DNA of 64,000 nucleotides from Pedococcus sp. 5OH_020 (GTDB lineage Bacteria > Actinomycetota > Actinomycetes > Actinomycetales > Dermatophilaceae): assembly GCF_027812955.1 (NCBI RefSeq), contig NZ_JAPYZV010000009.1, positions 62,001-126,000 on the forward strand, given 5' to 3'. Shown here piece after piece: positions 8,098 to 17,274 of this stretch. Every line of letters starts with the position of its first letter. Within the stretch, counting starts at the first letter, position 1. The translations under genes and the position numbers were made by a program. The notes under the pieces were generated by a model that saw only the letters and a program-made list of their open reading frames with translations, was not told the DNA's origin and made no database searches.

Positions 8098-8608
8098 CCG
8101 GGCACGGGCAGGGCTGGACGCGAACTTGGCTGGGAGTTCCGCGGCAATACTGCATACCCAGCTCTGGACCGACTAAGTCGCGACGCCGACCACCTGCGAG
8201 ATCGACCAAGCCGACTCTCCAAAACAGATGCAGGAACACCGCGTCAGCGACTGTGAACACGCGGCGAGCAGCCTGCAGTCCAGCGCTGCCGACATGCGCA
8301 GTTGGGCTCGGTCCAACGGACCCACTTCAGCGCGCGCGGTAGCCTCACAGCTTCCGTCAAGGCTGCTTACGCGGAGGCTCACAGCGCCTGATCGTTTATC
8401 CCCTTGATATTCGAAGGGTTTCCCGGATAGCAGCGTCCCGCCCGGAAGGCGAAGCGCACTCGACCCGGACAAAGCACAAGCCGACCCGGGGCCCTAATAG
8501 TTGTTGCCTCATGGTCCGTGCAGCGGCTGGCACGGCGATCTCATGGTGACCCGTCGCTGAGCGTTTCCGCTGCATGAACTCCGATGTACGGCCTCCGGCC
8601 CCTTCACC
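8098..8608. other. Gene-free spacer upstream of the transfer genes
   Basis: About 510 bases between the recombinase pseudogene and the coupling-protein gene. I see no convincing gene, tRNA or long repeat. A relaxase gene would commonly be found near here in a mobilisable element, but none is encoded. The promoter of the 8.6-14.9 kb plus-strand operon should lie in its right half. Confidence 0.4.
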
Positions 8609-10360
8609 ATGCCGCGGTTGAGCACCCGCGACGAAGTTTCTCGCGGCGAGGACAGGCTGGCCATCTTCGTGGTGGCGTTCGGCGTCCTCTGGGCGATTCT
8701 GTGGTCGGCGGCGTACCTCTCAGCGCGCATCTCCGGCGCACCCGCACCGACTCTCTCGTTGTTCGCTCCGTTCCGCGCATTCGCTCATCCGCCCGATCCA
8801 GGCGCTGCATGGCACGCCTCAGTCGGGCCGGGGGCGCTGTACTGGTCGATCACATGCTCTCTCCTGGCCGCGGCTTGCAGCCTTTCGTGGTTCGGCTGGC
8901 TTCGCTCACGTTCTCCGCGGTCAATGCACGTAGGGCGGCTGAAGGGAGTCGCGGTACCGGCTGAGGTCCGTCGGGCAGCCGGCGTGCATCCTCTACTCGC
9001 TCGGGCGGCCGTCCTTCGTCCCAGCAACCGAAGCCGTAGACCTGAAGAACTGGGGTACTTCCTGGGCCGTGCCAATGGCCAGGCGTGCTACTGCTCGGTC
9101 GAGGACTCGGTCGTGGTGCTCGGCCCACCTCGTTCGGGCAAGGGGCTTCACCTGGCCATCCCGCTGATTCTGGACGCGCCGGGCGCGGTAATCGCCACAA
9201 GCACCCGGCCCGACAACATGACAGTGACCCTGCATCATCGGCAAGCAATCGGTCCTGTGGCGGTCTTCGACCCGCAGGGCCTTGCACCCGGCCTACCAAG
9301 CCGAGCCCGCTGGTCGCCGATCCGCGGGTGCGAGGACCCGCAAGTGGCGATGGTCCGAGCGAAGGCTCTGACCGCTCGCACGGCTAACGGCGTCACTGAC
9401 GCAAATTTCTGGCAGGCGTCGGCAGAACTGGCGGTCCGTTGCCTGCTGCACGCAGCAGCCCTCGACTCTCGACAGCCGAGCGACCTGTATCGGTGGTCGC
9501 TCTCGGCAGTCGAAGCGAGGGAGGCGGTCATGATCCTGGGCACTGACCAGGGGGCCGCTTCGGCGTGGCACCAGGCCTTGGAGTCCATCGTGACGACAGA
9601 CCCACGGCAGCGCGACTCAGTGTGGTCCATGGTCACACTTGCGTTTTCCAGCCTCGGTAATCCCAAGGTGCTGGACGCGGTGTCCCCGGAGCCAGACGAC
9701 GTGTTTGACCCAGAGGTGTTCCTGCGTAAGCGGGGGACGGTATATCTGATCGGCACCTCCACCGGCAGCTCCATGACCGCAGGCCTCGTAGGTGCATTCG
9801 TCGAGGACGTGGTGGAGACTGCGCGCCGGATCGCCGCGCGCTCCGTTGGGGCCAGGCTCGATCCTCCTCTGTCATTGATCCTCGATGAGGCTGCGAACTA
9901 CCCTCTGCCGTCTCTGCCGTCGCTGATGTCCGACGGCGGTGGCACCGGGATCTCCACTGTGGTGGTGCTGCAGTCGCTCGCGCAGGCCCGCGCGGTATGG
10001 GGTGAACACGCAGCCGCCGCGATCTGGGACGCCGCCGTTGTCAAGGTGATCCTGGGGGGCGCGTCCAACGCCCGTGACCTGGAGGACCTGTCCCGGCTCA
10101 TCGGCCAACGCACCGAGCGAACGACGTCCACCAACACGGGCCCACAGGGCGTCAAGTCCACGTCGACATCGACGACCCAGGTGCCCATCCTCGAGGCTGC
10201 CCAGCTGCGGACCCTGCCGTTCGGCACGGCGGTTCTGCTGCTGCGCTCAGCTCCCGCGATCGTGCTCACCATGCGCCCGTGGACAAGCCGACGAGACGCC
10301 AAGGCCTTGGCCGACGATCAACGTCGGCTGGAGGAGGCGATCCAGCATGGCCACGCCTGA
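8609..10360 (+). CDS. VirD4/TraG-type coupling protein (type IV secretion ATPase)
   Basis: The 583-residue protein starts with two membrane helices (about residues 17-38 and 77-96). These are followed by an FtsK/VirD4-like ATPase with Walker A GPPRSGKG at 172-179 and Walker B LILDEAANYPL near 420, then a STVVVLQSLAQARAVWG segment typical of TraG/TraD coupling proteins. Such proteins dock the relaxosome to a secretion channel and pump DNA to the recipient. It heads an operon in which the next genes overlap it or one another. No VirB-like channel or relaxase genes are in the window, so the element is likely mobilised in trans or is partly decayed. Confidence 0.88.
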   Translation: MPRLSTRDEVSRGEDRLAIFVVAFGVLWAILWSAAYLSARISGAPAPTLSLFAPFRAFAHPPDPGAAWHASVGPGALYWSITCSLLAAACSLSWFGWLRSRSPRSMHVGRLKGVAVPAEVRRAAGVHPLLARAAVLRPSNRSRRPEELGYFLGRANGQACYCSVEDSVVVLGPPRSGKGLHLAIPLILDAPGAVIATSTRPDNMTVTLHHRQAIGPVAVFDPQGLAPGLPSRARWSPIRGCEDPQVAMVRAKALTARTANGVTDANFWQASAELAVRCLLHAAALDSRQPSDLYRWSLSAVEAREAVMILGTDQGAASAWHQALESIVTTDPRQRDSVWSMVTLAFSSLGNPKVLDAVSPEPDDVFDPEVFLRKRGTVYLIGTSTGSSMTAGLVGAFVEDVVETARRIAARSVGARLDPPLSLILDEAANYPLPSLPSLMSDGGGTGISTVVVLQSLAQARAVWGEHAAAAIWDAAVVKVILGGASNARDLEDLSRLIGQRTERTTSTNTGPQGVKSTSTSTTQVPILEAAQLRTLPFGTAVLLLRSAPAIVLTMRPWTSRRDAKALADDQRRLEEAIQHGHA

Positions 10361-10730
10361 CCGGCGCATTCACAGGCGGGCCGTGTACCAGAGCTACCTG
10401 GCCTCCCGCGCCTGGCACGACCGTCGGCGGGCCTGGTATCTCGCGTGGCTGACAAGGGCTGGTACCCCGCCCGCGTGCTTGGTCTGCGACCGGCTGTGGA
10501 GTCCCAAGACGGGTCATCTTCATCACCTGACCTACGTACGGATCGGCGACGAGGAGGACGCCGACTTGGTGCCGCTCTGCTCCCGGGATCACCGCCGCTT
10601 GCACGAGGTACTGGAGCGCTCGCCGAGCTGGCGCAGACTCGGCCGTGCCCAGGCGAGCATCGGGATCATCGGCATGCTCCGACACAGATACCTGCAAGCG
10701 CGTCACAGCCAACGGCGAGCAGCGTCGTGA
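10347..10730 (+). CDS. HNH endonuclease-like protein
   Basis: The 127-residue basic protein has a compact zinc/HNH core: a CLVC pair (about residues 45-48), then GHLHHLTYVR, then LVPLCSRDHRRLHEVL. The paired cysteines and the His-His...Cys-x3-His pattern fit the beta-beta-alpha metal fold of HNH nucleases. The ATG at 10347 has GGAGGAGG upstream and overlaps the coupling-protein gene by 14 bases, showing coupled translation. In mobile elements such proteins may process DNA during transfer or act as homing-type nucleases; the substrate is unknown. Confidence 0.75.
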   Translation: MATPDRRIHRRAVYQSYLASRAWHDRRRAWYLAWLTRAGTPPACLVCDRLWSPKTGHLHHLTYVRIGDEEDADLVPLCSRDHRRLHEVLERSPSWRRLGRAQASIGIIGMLRHRYLQARHSQRRAAS

Positions 10731-11134
10731 CCGCCGAGCCGCCGCTGTCATTCGACGATGACGCGATCGAGCGCGCGTTCGGTCGGTTGGCGGGACCGAT
10801 CCACGTGCCCTCCCTCACCTCGCGGGAAAGGGAGTCCTTCGTCCGCGAGCAGCTCAGCCCATGGGTGCGGCTGCTGGTGCGGAGGTTCGCCCTCGACACC
10901 CGTGTCGTCCCGCCATGTTGGACCCGGCACCCAGGCATGGTCGAGGCACTGGCGGCCCTGCGGGACCACGAGCGGGCGTGCTTCACCGAGACCGCCGCCC
11001 CTAGCGCAGCCCTGGACTGGTTCCGCGGCTTACGTGAGATCGAAGCTCGGCTCATGGACCTCGGCGCTGCCACGCGGTGCTCGACCAACCAGCACCGAGA
11101 GAATCCCGCCGCTCGATGGGCGGACAACGCCTGA
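10727..11134 (+). CDS. DUF4913-like protein of actinobacterial mobile elements
   Basis: A 135-residue product starting at a GTG whose GTGA overlaps the stop of the HNH gene. The core FVREQLSPWVRLLVRR, then PPCWTRHPGMVEALAALRDHE and LDWFRGLREIEARL, resembles DUF4913. That family shows a W/P-rich 'CP.WW.HPE...RL.ALW.AWE' pattern and is commonly found beside coupling proteins in actinobacterial plasmids and integrative elements. The function is unknown; conserved linkage suggests a role in transfer or its regulation. The match is pattern-based and moderate. Confidence 0.6.
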   Translation: MTAEPPLSFDDDAIERAFGRLAGPIHVPSLTSRERESFVREQLSPWVRLLVRRFALDTRVVPPCWTRHPGMVEALAALRDHERACFTETAAPSAALDWFRGLREIEARLMDLGAATRCSTNQHRENPAARWADNA

Positions 11135-11214
11135 CACCTCGGGCAGCCAATGGTGCCCCGTCAATCCGGTCTCCCTTATAGAGCACGGGATCACCGCGGG
11201 AAGAGGGCAACACC

Positions 11215-11613
11215 ATGGACTGCAACGACTCAACGGCCGGGTACTCCCCCACCCAGACACGGGAGCCGGAATGGATTGGACCGCGTACCTTCGCAGCCAG
11301 GTTCGGCGACGCTGGAACGGACCACTACTTCGGGACGCGATGGGGCGAGCGACGCGACCAGCGCATCTCGCTGCGCGGCCACCCGGGTTCGGAGGGCGGG
11401 CTACTGTATGCCTACGACTCGACCTGGGACGAGTACGCCGTCAGGGCCGACGACGTCCCTCAGACGGCCGTTGAAGCCGCCTTCATCCAGGCCCTCGACG
11501 TCGATACCCACATGCACGTCCTCGCCTTCGCCGAGCTGGCACGCCGCCACCAGATCCTGGGGACCCGCCCCCTGGCCCGCTCGGTGCACCACGTGCTCGA
11601 CATCGAGCCATGA
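11215..11613 (+). CDS. Hypothetical element protein
   Basis: A 132-residue soluble protein with no recognised domain. It contains FGDAGTDHYFGTRWGERRDQRISLR, and a C-terminal helical part HVLAFAELARRHQILGTRPL. It overlaps the primase start by four bases (ATGA), so it belongs to the same operon. Proteins of this size and position recur before primase genes in such elements, which supports it being real without telling its function. Confidence 0.6.
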   Translation: MDCNDSTAGYSPTQTREPEWIGPRTFAARFGDAGTDHYFGTRWGERRDQRISLRGHPGSEGGLLYAYDSTWDEYAVRADDVPQTAVEAAFIQALDVDTHMHVLAFAELARRHQILGTRPLARSVHHVLDIEP

Positions 11614-13106
11614 CTACAACAGCGGGGGCGGTGAATGTGGAGCGTGTCCGGGCCGATCACCCCATCGAGCAGGTGATTGTTGCTGCGGGGATCCAGCTGA
11701 CGCCCCGTGGCCACGGCTTCATCGGCTGCTGCCCGTTCCACGCAGACGCGACCCCCTCCATGTCTGTGGGCGGAGTGCCGGACCGCTTTCACTGCTTCGG
11801 CTGCGGGGCATCCGGTGACGTCATCGACTTCGTCCGCCGACTGCGCAACCTCACCTTCCGGGAGGCCGTCGACCAGTTGCAGCACACAGCAGCGACCCCG
11901 ACTACCAACCACCCGGGCCTTCCGCGGCGAGTCGACACTGGCCTAACAGAGGAGCCGTCGTCAGCCATCGGGGTCCGAAGGGCGCACCAGGTGAACGCCG
12001 TGGCCTGGCAGTACTTCTCAAGGCCCTTAGCTGCCGAGTTTGCCGGCCACTTCCTGCGCCACCACCGGGGAATCGACCTACGCAGTCTTCGAGCCGAGTT
12101 CCCCGGCCTCGCGCTGGTCGGCAGCGCGGGGCACGCGTGGACCGGGTTGGTGGACCACCTGCGACGGCACGGCGTCGAAGACGACGAAATGGTCGTCATG
12201 GATCTGGCGCGTCGTACCAACCGTGGGAGCCTCATCGACGCCTTGCGGGACCGGATCATCATTCCCGTCACCGACCCGGCAGGCCGCATCGATGGCTTCA
12301 TCGGCCGGGACACCAGCGCCGACCCCCGGGCTCCCAAGTACCGCAACCCCACCCGCACCGCGACGTTTGACAAGAGCCGGGCCCTGTACCGGCCGACCCA
12401 CCATCGGATCACCGCGGACGGCAGTCTGGTGGTGGTCGAGGGCGCGCTCGACGCGCTCGCGATCGCAGCCGCGGCCGCCCGGACCGGGCGGACTTCGACA
12501 GTGGCGACGTGCACGACCAGCGGCGTGGCGGTCTCACACGCTCAGGCAAGAGCCGTCGCCCACCAGCACCCAGGACCGATCATCCTGGCCCTGGACGGCG
12601 ACCGTGCAGGGGCGGAGGGAACGCTGCGCTGGCTCACCGCGCTTGCCCTCGAACAGCATCGGACCGCCTCCATCACCAGGCTCCCTCATGAACTGGACCC
12701 CGCGGACTGGCTCGCCCAGCACGGCGACATCGGACTCGATGCGTTTTGCCACACCGACGCACGTTCGGACCCACCAGTGGCCCCGCGCCAAGCCGGGCGC
12801 GAACTGGTCCAGCTCAGCCTGGCTCGAGCGCGCGACCCCGTACAGGACACGATCGGGCTGCTGCTGCCCCTTGCCGAGCAGTTACCTCCCGCGTCATCGG
12901 CGGCGCTGCTGAAGCAGGCCGAGGACGAGATGACCCGCAGCGGCTGGAACCCCCACGGCGCCTTCTCTCGGCGACTGCGTGACGAGGCGCTGCTCCACCT
13001 GCGCCGGGGAGTCGCGGCTCTCCCCGAGAACCGAATGACCGCGCATTCGATCCCAGAGCCGGCACACCCGGCCCTTCCCGCAACGCCCACCCTTTCGCGG
13101 CCCTGA
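11610..13106 (+). CDS. DnaG-like primase with CHC2 zinc finger and TOPRIM domain
   Basis: The 498-residue protein begins with a CHC2 zinc-binding domain (Cys41-x2-His44 and Cys62-x2-Cys65 within CPFHADATPSMSV and FHCFGCGASGD). It continues with a primase core and a TOPRIM fold showing the glutamate loop LVVVEGALDAL (about residues 270-280) and the acidic LALDGDRAGAEG (about 325). Primases of this kind synthesise RNA primers for the incoming single strand after conjugative transfer or for element replication. Length matches stand-alone mobile-element primases and is shorter than chromosomal DnaG, with no DnaB-interacting C-terminus recognised. Translation is coupled to the preceding gene. Confidence 0.88.
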   Translation: MTTTAGAVNVERVRADHPIEQVIVAAGIQLTPRGHGFIGCCPFHADATPSMSVGGVPDRFHCFGCGASGDVIDFVRRLRNLTFREAVDQLQHTAATPTTNHPGLPRRVDTGLTEEPSSAIGVRRAHQVNAVAWQYFSRPLAAEFAGHFLRHHRGIDLRSLRAEFPGLALVGSAGHAWTGLVDHLRRHGVEDDEMVVMDLARRTNRGSLIDALRDRIIIPVTDPAGRIDGFIGRDTSADPRAPKYRNPTRTATFDKSRALYRPTHHRITADGSLVVVEGALDALAIAAAAARTGRTSTVATCTTSGVAVSHAQARAVAHQHPGPIILALDGDRAGAEGTLRWLTALALEQHRTASITRLPHELDPADWLAQHGDIGLDAFCHTDARSDPPVAPRQAGRELVQLSLARARDPVQDTIGLLLPLAEQLPPASSAALLKQAEDEMTRSGWNPHGAFSRRLRDEALLHLRRGVAALPENRMTAHSIPEPAHPALPATPTLSRP

Positions 13107-13151
13107 CCGCCCACCGCCCGCCATCGACCACGCCAAACTCCGAGGAGTCCC

Positions 13152-13478
13152 ATGGATGAATCCACTCAGGCACTCGACCTCCTCGACCAAGCTGCCGGCC
13201 ACATGCAGGCCGCGGCCTCACTAGCAGAGTCCCTCGGCGGGCACGACGTGTTCAGCGAGTGGCTGGGCTTCGCCGGCCAAGTCCGGCTTACGGCCGCCGG
13301 CGTCAGCCACACGCCCGCCACCGTCGCGGACTCGCCGCTCACCATCATCGGCCATCTCGCCTCAGCGCTAGAGATACTTGGCGGCGTTGAGCCGCTCGCC
13401 GGACCACCGGACCTGCAGCTCTGGCTCTGGCACATCCGCGAACTGCTGGACCTCGCCGCTCTCGTGGAACGGGCATGA
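13152..13478 (+). CDS. Small hypothetical helical protein
   Basis: A 108-residue acidic, strongly helical protein (MDESTQALDLLDQAAGHM, then LWLWHIRELLDLAALVERA). No family recognised. GAGGAGTCCC before the ATG gives a good ribosome-binding site. Its stop overlaps the next gene's ATG (ATGA), which marks a two-gene translational unit. Confidence 0.6.
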   Translation: MDESTQALDLLDQAAGHMQAAASLAESLGGHDVFSEWLGFAGQVRLTAAGVSHTPATVADSPLTIIGHLASALEILGGVEPLAGPPDLQLWLWHIRELLDLAALVERA

Positions 13479-14881
13479 GCAGCACTTCCGCCATGGACCT
13501 TCTGGTGCGGGCCGACCGGCTCACCCGCGAACTCTGCGCGAGCACCCACGAGATCAGCGCGGCCCAGTGGGAAAAGTTCGATGTGACCCTCTACCGGGCG
13601 TTGTACGAGCTGGTCAAGGCCGGTCGCGCGGACCCCGCATACGCCAGCGCGCACCGGAACCCATGCATGAGCGCCCTCAGCGCCTACCCGGCCCCGCTCG
13701 ACCTACCCGCCGATGCCGCATTCTCGGTCGACCAGGCGGCGGGGTACCTGGAACTCTCGCGCGATCGCATGAATCGAAAAATTCGCAGCGGCAGACTTCG
13801 TGTGGTCCGCGAAGGGGACCACACGGTGGTGCCCAGCAGCAGCCTCCGACGCGCCCCTCAGATTGCGCCGGCCGAACCCACCGATCCAAGCCCCATCGCC
13901 CGACTGTCCACGACCCTGGGCGGGTTTGCCGACCTTGTCTCCACGAACAACCGGGGCACGCACCCCGTGACGCTCGAGGACCCAGTCTTGGCGGACACAG
14001 TCCGCCACCTCCTCACGCTAGGGGCCGCGGCGGCACGGCATACAGTCCGGCACAGCCCAATCGACGCCGTAGACCGACCCTTGCGCATCGCCCGGTACGC
14101 CAGCACCCAGATTGGCAGACTCGAGGCAGGCCCCCGTCGAATCGACTCGATGGACCGCATCGCGGCGACCGTCCTCCACGTCAAAGCACCCACGACCATC
14201 GACCAGCGGCTAGACGCGGCCCTGCACGGTTGGCGCCTCGCTGCACACCGCGAGCTGCAACGCCTCGTACCCAGCACCCAGGCACTTGGCGCCATCGCCA
14301 GCCAGGGCATCCGCCTGTACGCCGTAACCCACCAGCTGCTGCGCTCAGCACCTGGCCTCGAGGCGGCCGACGGTGGACCGGAGGACGCTCTAAGACAACT
14401 GCGCGACACCGGTTCGGCACTACGCAAGGCGGAACTGTCCCTCGCAGGTCTGACCAGCCTCACCACTCCCAGCCACGATTTCGTGACCGCAAGCAGAGAG
14501 CTGTTCTCCACACTGCAGCAGGTGCGTGAAATGGCGTCAACGCAGGACGCGAGCCTTGATCCCCGCACGACCATGGCATCGCTCGCACACGGCTGCGCCG
14601 GAGCAGCTGATGTTCTGACAGCCGCCCGAGGCCTGCCCTCCGCCCTCCTCCACTGCGAGCTGCTGTTCGCACCCGCACGCACTCTTGCATGTGGGGCGGA
14701 GCGGCTGGAGGCCAGAAGGAAGGGCAAGTTTGTCATCGTGACTCTGGAGGACGCCCAGGACCTCGGGTGGCAGTGGGACCGAGCCGTGCGGAGCGCTCAG
14801 CAGCTCGCCAGGGCTATCGGTCAGCACGTCCCTCAACGCGATCTCGTTGATCGCGACTACGGCATCGAGCCGGGTCGGTAA
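13475..14881 (+). CDS. Element protein with an internal excisionase-like helix-turn-helix
   Basis: A 468-residue protein with an unknown helical N-terminus. At about residues 84-125 is a helix-turn-helix of the excisionase/MerR type (FSVDQAAGYLELSRDRMNRKIRSG, then a VVREGDHTVVPSSSL wing). The next 300 residues are mostly helical and unlike any family I recognise. The fused DNA-binding module suggests a regulator or accessory replication/transfer protein. It starts with an ATGA overlap on the previous gene and is followed by xis after 48 bases. Confidence 0.65.
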   Translation: MSSTSAMDLLVRADRLTRELCASTHEISAAQWEKFDVTLYRALYELVKAGRADPAYASAHRNPCMSALSAYPAPLDLPADAAFSVDQAAGYLELSRDRMNRKIRSGRLRVVREGDHTVVPSSSLRRAPQIAPAEPTDPSPIARLSTTLGGFADLVSTNNRGTHPVTLEDPVLADTVRHLLTLGAAAARHTVRHSPIDAVDRPLRIARYASTQIGRLEAGPRRIDSMDRIAATVLHVKAPTTIDQRLDAALHGWRLAAHRELQRLVPSTQALGAIASQGIRLYAVTHQLLRSAPGLEAADGGPEDALRQLRDTGSALRKAELSLAGLTSLTTPSHDFVTASRELFSTLQQVREMASTQDASLDPRTTMASLAHGCAGAADVLTAARGLPSALLHCELLFAPARTLACGAERLEARRKGKFVIVTLEDAQDLGWQWDRAVRSAQQLARAIGQHVPQRDLVDRDYGIEPGR

Positions 14882-14929
14882 CCATGCTGGCTCCCGGATT
14901 CGCGGGGACGAGGACAAGGACGGATCGTC

Positions 14930-15166
14930 ATGGCTGCCAAGACAGCGAACCCTGAGCTCACGGCGGAGGACGCGGCGAAGCACCTCGAGCATCTGCCGAC
15001 GTTCCTGACTACCGAGGAAGTCGCGACCCTGCTAAGGGTCAACCCCTCAACCGTGTGCCGTTGGCGCCTCACCGGCAATGGACCCAAGGTGACCTGGCTC
15101 TCGGCAAAGATCCCGCGCTACCAGAAGGCGGACGTCCTGAACTGGGTTCGCCAGTTGGTCTCATGA
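14930..15166 (+). CDS. xis: Excisionase (Xis), helix-turn-helix protein
   Basis: The 78-residue product is a single winged helix-turn-helix: LPTFLTTEEVATLLRVNPST then VCRWRLTGNGP and a strand ending in IPRYQKADVLNWV, the classic excisionase/MerR-like pattern. Such proteins bend the attachment site and bias the integrase towards excision. Its stop overlaps the integrase ATG (ATGA), so the ratio of the two proteins is translationally linked. Position beside the attachment-site tRNA supports the role strongly. Confidence 0.85.
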   Translation: MAAKTANPELTAEDAAKHLEHLPTFLTTEEVATLLRVNPSTVCRWRLTGNGPKVTWLSAKIPRYQKADVLNWVRQLVS

Positions 15167-16278
15167 CGATTCGGAAGCAGAAGTCCGGCCGCTTCTACGC
15201 CGTCCTCAAGGTCGGCCGCACCTACATCAGCGGACGGACGTTTGACACCAAACGTGAGGCACAAGCGTGGCTGGCTCGTGAGAAGGCCGCCATTGCCGGC
15301 GGCGTCGATCCTCGAGCCGGTCGAGCGTCCGTCCGCAGCCTGCTCCCCCAGTGGCTGGAGGAACGCAAGGACTCCGTCTCGGCGAAGACCTACATCTCCG
15401 ATACGGCTCTGCTCCGGCTCGTCCCGCCTGCTCTAGGCGCACTGTCTGTCAATGCCGTTACCGACCGTGAAGTCGCCCGCGCGCTGCTCAACCTGACCCG
15501 TCAGGGCCTCGCCGAGTCATCAGTGCGACGGTTCCGCGCCTCCCTCTCGTCCTTCTTCACCTGGGCCATACGCGAACGGCTAATCCTGACCAACCCCGTC
15601 CAACCCACGCGGGTTCCCAAACCACGAGGCAACCTGCGGACCGAGATGTATCCCTTCGGCGAACAGGACCTCGAACGCGTCTACGCGACCGCGCGGAATC
15701 GCGACGAGCGGCTCGCCGACCTGCTGTTGATCGCCAGCTGGACCGGGCTGCGCTGGTCCGAGCTGCGGGCCATTCGCGTTCGCGACTTCATCGAGGTGCC
15801 CATGCCAACACTCGTCGTCCAGCGAGCCGAGCCCGAAGGTGTTGACATCAAGTCCACCAAGTCTGGCAAGTCCAGGCGGGTCCCGGTCGCCGACCGCATC
15901 CTGTCCCTGGTCCGCGTCATGGCGGCCGGCCGGAATCCCGATGAGCCTCTGTTCGTCACCACGAGAGGACACCGGCTGCACGCCTCCGCCTTCAAGCGGA
16001 CCCTGAACTGGTCGAGCACGGCCGAAGGACGACGCATCCACGACCTCCGCCACACGGCCGCCTGCCTGTGGCTCGCCCGCGGGGTCGACCCCGTCACGGT
16101 CCAGGCGTGGATGGGACACGCCTCGATCGCCACAACGAACCTCTACCTCCATCACCTCGGTACCGGCGCAGACCGGGCCGGGCTGGCCCGCCTCAACGAG
16201 CCCGGCAGAGACGTCGAAACCGACCGGGAGCACAAGGGGAGCACAAATCTGGGGGGTGTCAGCGAACAACATGAGTGA
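15163..16278 (+). CDS. int: Tyrosine site-specific integrase
   Basis: The 371-residue protein has an N-terminal arm-binding strand region (residues 1-50), a SAM-like core-binding domain (about 54-150) and a catalytic domain with all key residues: Arg197 (TGLRWSE), a beta-hairpin Lys in STKSGKSRR, His293-x-x-Arg296 (HDLRH), His319 (GHAS) and Tyr328. It catalyses integration and excision between attP and the tRNA. The ATG at 15163 overlaps xis; an open frame further upstream is only the shadow of xis. Its stop lies 53 bases from the tRNA-Ala 3' end, which identifies this as the right end of the island. Confidence 0.95.
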   Translation: MTIRKQKSGRFYAVLKVGRTYISGRTFDTKREAQAWLAREKAAIAGGVDPRAGRASVRSLLPQWLEERKDSVSAKTYISDTALLRLVPPALGALSVNAVTDREVARALLNLTRQGLAESSVRRFRASLSSFFTWAIRERLILTNPVQPTRVPKPRGNLRTEMYPFGEQDLERVYATARNRDERLADLLLIASWTGLRWSELRAIRVRDFIEVPMPTLVVQRAEPEGVDIKSTKSGKSRRVPVADRILSLVRVMAAGRNPDEPLFVTTRGHRLHASAFKRTLNWSSTAEGRRIHDLRHTAACLWLARGVDPVTVQAWMGHASIATTNLYLHHLGTGADRAGLARLNEPGRDVETDREHKGSTNLGGVSEQHE

Positions 16279-16323
16279 AACCCCGCCCAGCCGAGCGCGT
16301 TTGCGCTGGTCAGACGGGGTTTC
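16277..16323. terminator. Hairpin terminator between int and tRNA-Ala
   Basis: Arms GAAACCCCG (16277-16285) and CGGGGTTTC (16315-16323) form a perfect 9-bp stem around a further-structured GC-rich loop. It lies directly behind int on the plus strand and directly behind the tRNA on the minus strand, so it can end both transcripts. Confidence 0.65.
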
Positions 16324-16330
16324 CGGTTTG

Positions 16331-16403
16331 TGGAGCTGAGGGGATTCGAACCCCTGGCCTTCTCATTGCGAACGAGACGCGCTACCAACTGCGCCACAGC
16401 CCC
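16331..16403 (-). tRNA. tRNA-Ala (CGC anticodon), integration target
   Basis: The minus strand folds into a complete cloverleaf of 73 bases. The 7-bp acceptor stem GGGGCTG/CAGCTCC includes the G3-U70 pair that identifies alanine tRNAs. The anticodon stem encloses loop TTCGCAA with anticodon CGC, the T loop is TTCGAAT, and the discriminator is A. CCA is not encoded. Its 3' half faces the integrase, as expected when an element recombines into the tRNA 3' end and restores it. Confidence 0.95.
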
Positions 16404-16518
16404 TTGATGCGGACGAAACAATAACACCAGCCGCCTCCACCACGGAAAGGGGTGGGGCTCGCCGCCTCTCCGCCTCACCGCCTTCGCCTCGCCCGCCTCG
16501 TCGCGCAGGGGCACCAGC

Positions 16519-17274
16519 TCAGGCCACCGTCGCCCGCATCACGGTCCGTCCCGTGTCGACGCGGCGGATCTCCACGACACCGATCTGGCCCACCGGCACG
16601 GGCGCAACCCCGCTCGGATGCATCACCCGGTCCGGGCGCGCCGTCCACGTCTTCACCTGCGTTGCCTTGCCGGCCCGGTCCACCACCCAGATCGAGTACT
16701 CGGCCCACGCGCCCTGGTAGTCAGGGTCCCCAGGTCTGCCCGACCCCACCGCATACTGGCACTCCACGCGCAGCTGGGTCCCCGATCCAGCGGGCACGAG
16801 ATCCAGCACCGCGGTCATCGAGGACGGCTCCACCGACGTGAACGCCAGGCGCCCCGGCACCGCCGCGGCGGTCGCCGTCGCGGTAGGACGGGGCGAAGGC
16901 CCCCCGTCGTGGCCGGCAGCGGACACCGCATACCCACCGAGGCCGCCGACCACCAGAGCCGCTGCCGCCGCGGCCAGCGGCACCAGCCACCTCCGACGAC
17001 GCGAGGCCGATGGAGTGGGGAGCACCGGCATCAGCGAACGCGGTGGCGGCGTCAGCATCGCCGCGTCCTCCTCAGGCCCGCCGAGGTCCATCGCGAGGAC
17101 CTCGCCGGTCGGCACCTGCGCGAGCAGGCCCGGCATCCCGGCCAGCTCCGCGACCGCGGTCCGGCAGTCCGGGCAGGTGGCGAGATGCGCCTCGAACTCG
17201 ACCCGCTCCGCCGGCGACAGGGTGCCCAGAACATAGGCGGCATCCCACTGCGTGTAGCTGTCCGTGCCGTTCAC
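16519..17274 (-). CDS. Membrane anti-sigma factor with zinc-binding (ZAS) domain
   Basis: The 251-residue product has an N-terminal anti-sigma zinc motif His30-x3-Cys34-x2-Cys37 (AHLATCPDC), one membrane helix near residues 88-113, and an extracytoplasmic C-terminal domain. It resembles RskA/RslA-type anti-sigma factors that hold an ECF sigma at the membrane until a signal triggers zinc loss or proteolysis. The GTG start at 17274 overlaps the sigma stop by four bases. The longer frame upstream is a shadow of the sigma gene. Confidence 0.87.
   Translation of the reverse strand: MNGTDSYTQWDAAYVLGTLSPAERVEFEAHLATCPDCRTAVAELAGMPGLLAQVPTGEVLAMDLGGPEEDAAMLTPPPRSLMPVLPTPSASRRRRWLVPLAAAAAALVVGGLGGYAVSAAGHDGGPSPRPTATATAAAVPGRLAFTSVEPSSMTAVLDLVPAGSGTQLRVECQYAVGSGRPGDPDYQGAWAEYSIWVVDRAGKATQVKTWTARPDRVMHPSGVAPVPVGQIGVVEIRRVDTGRTVMRATVA

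Noticed and set aside
8173-8472. 99-codon minus-strand frame in the spacer before the coupling protein
   Set aside because: No motif, no ribosome-binding site and chance-like composition.
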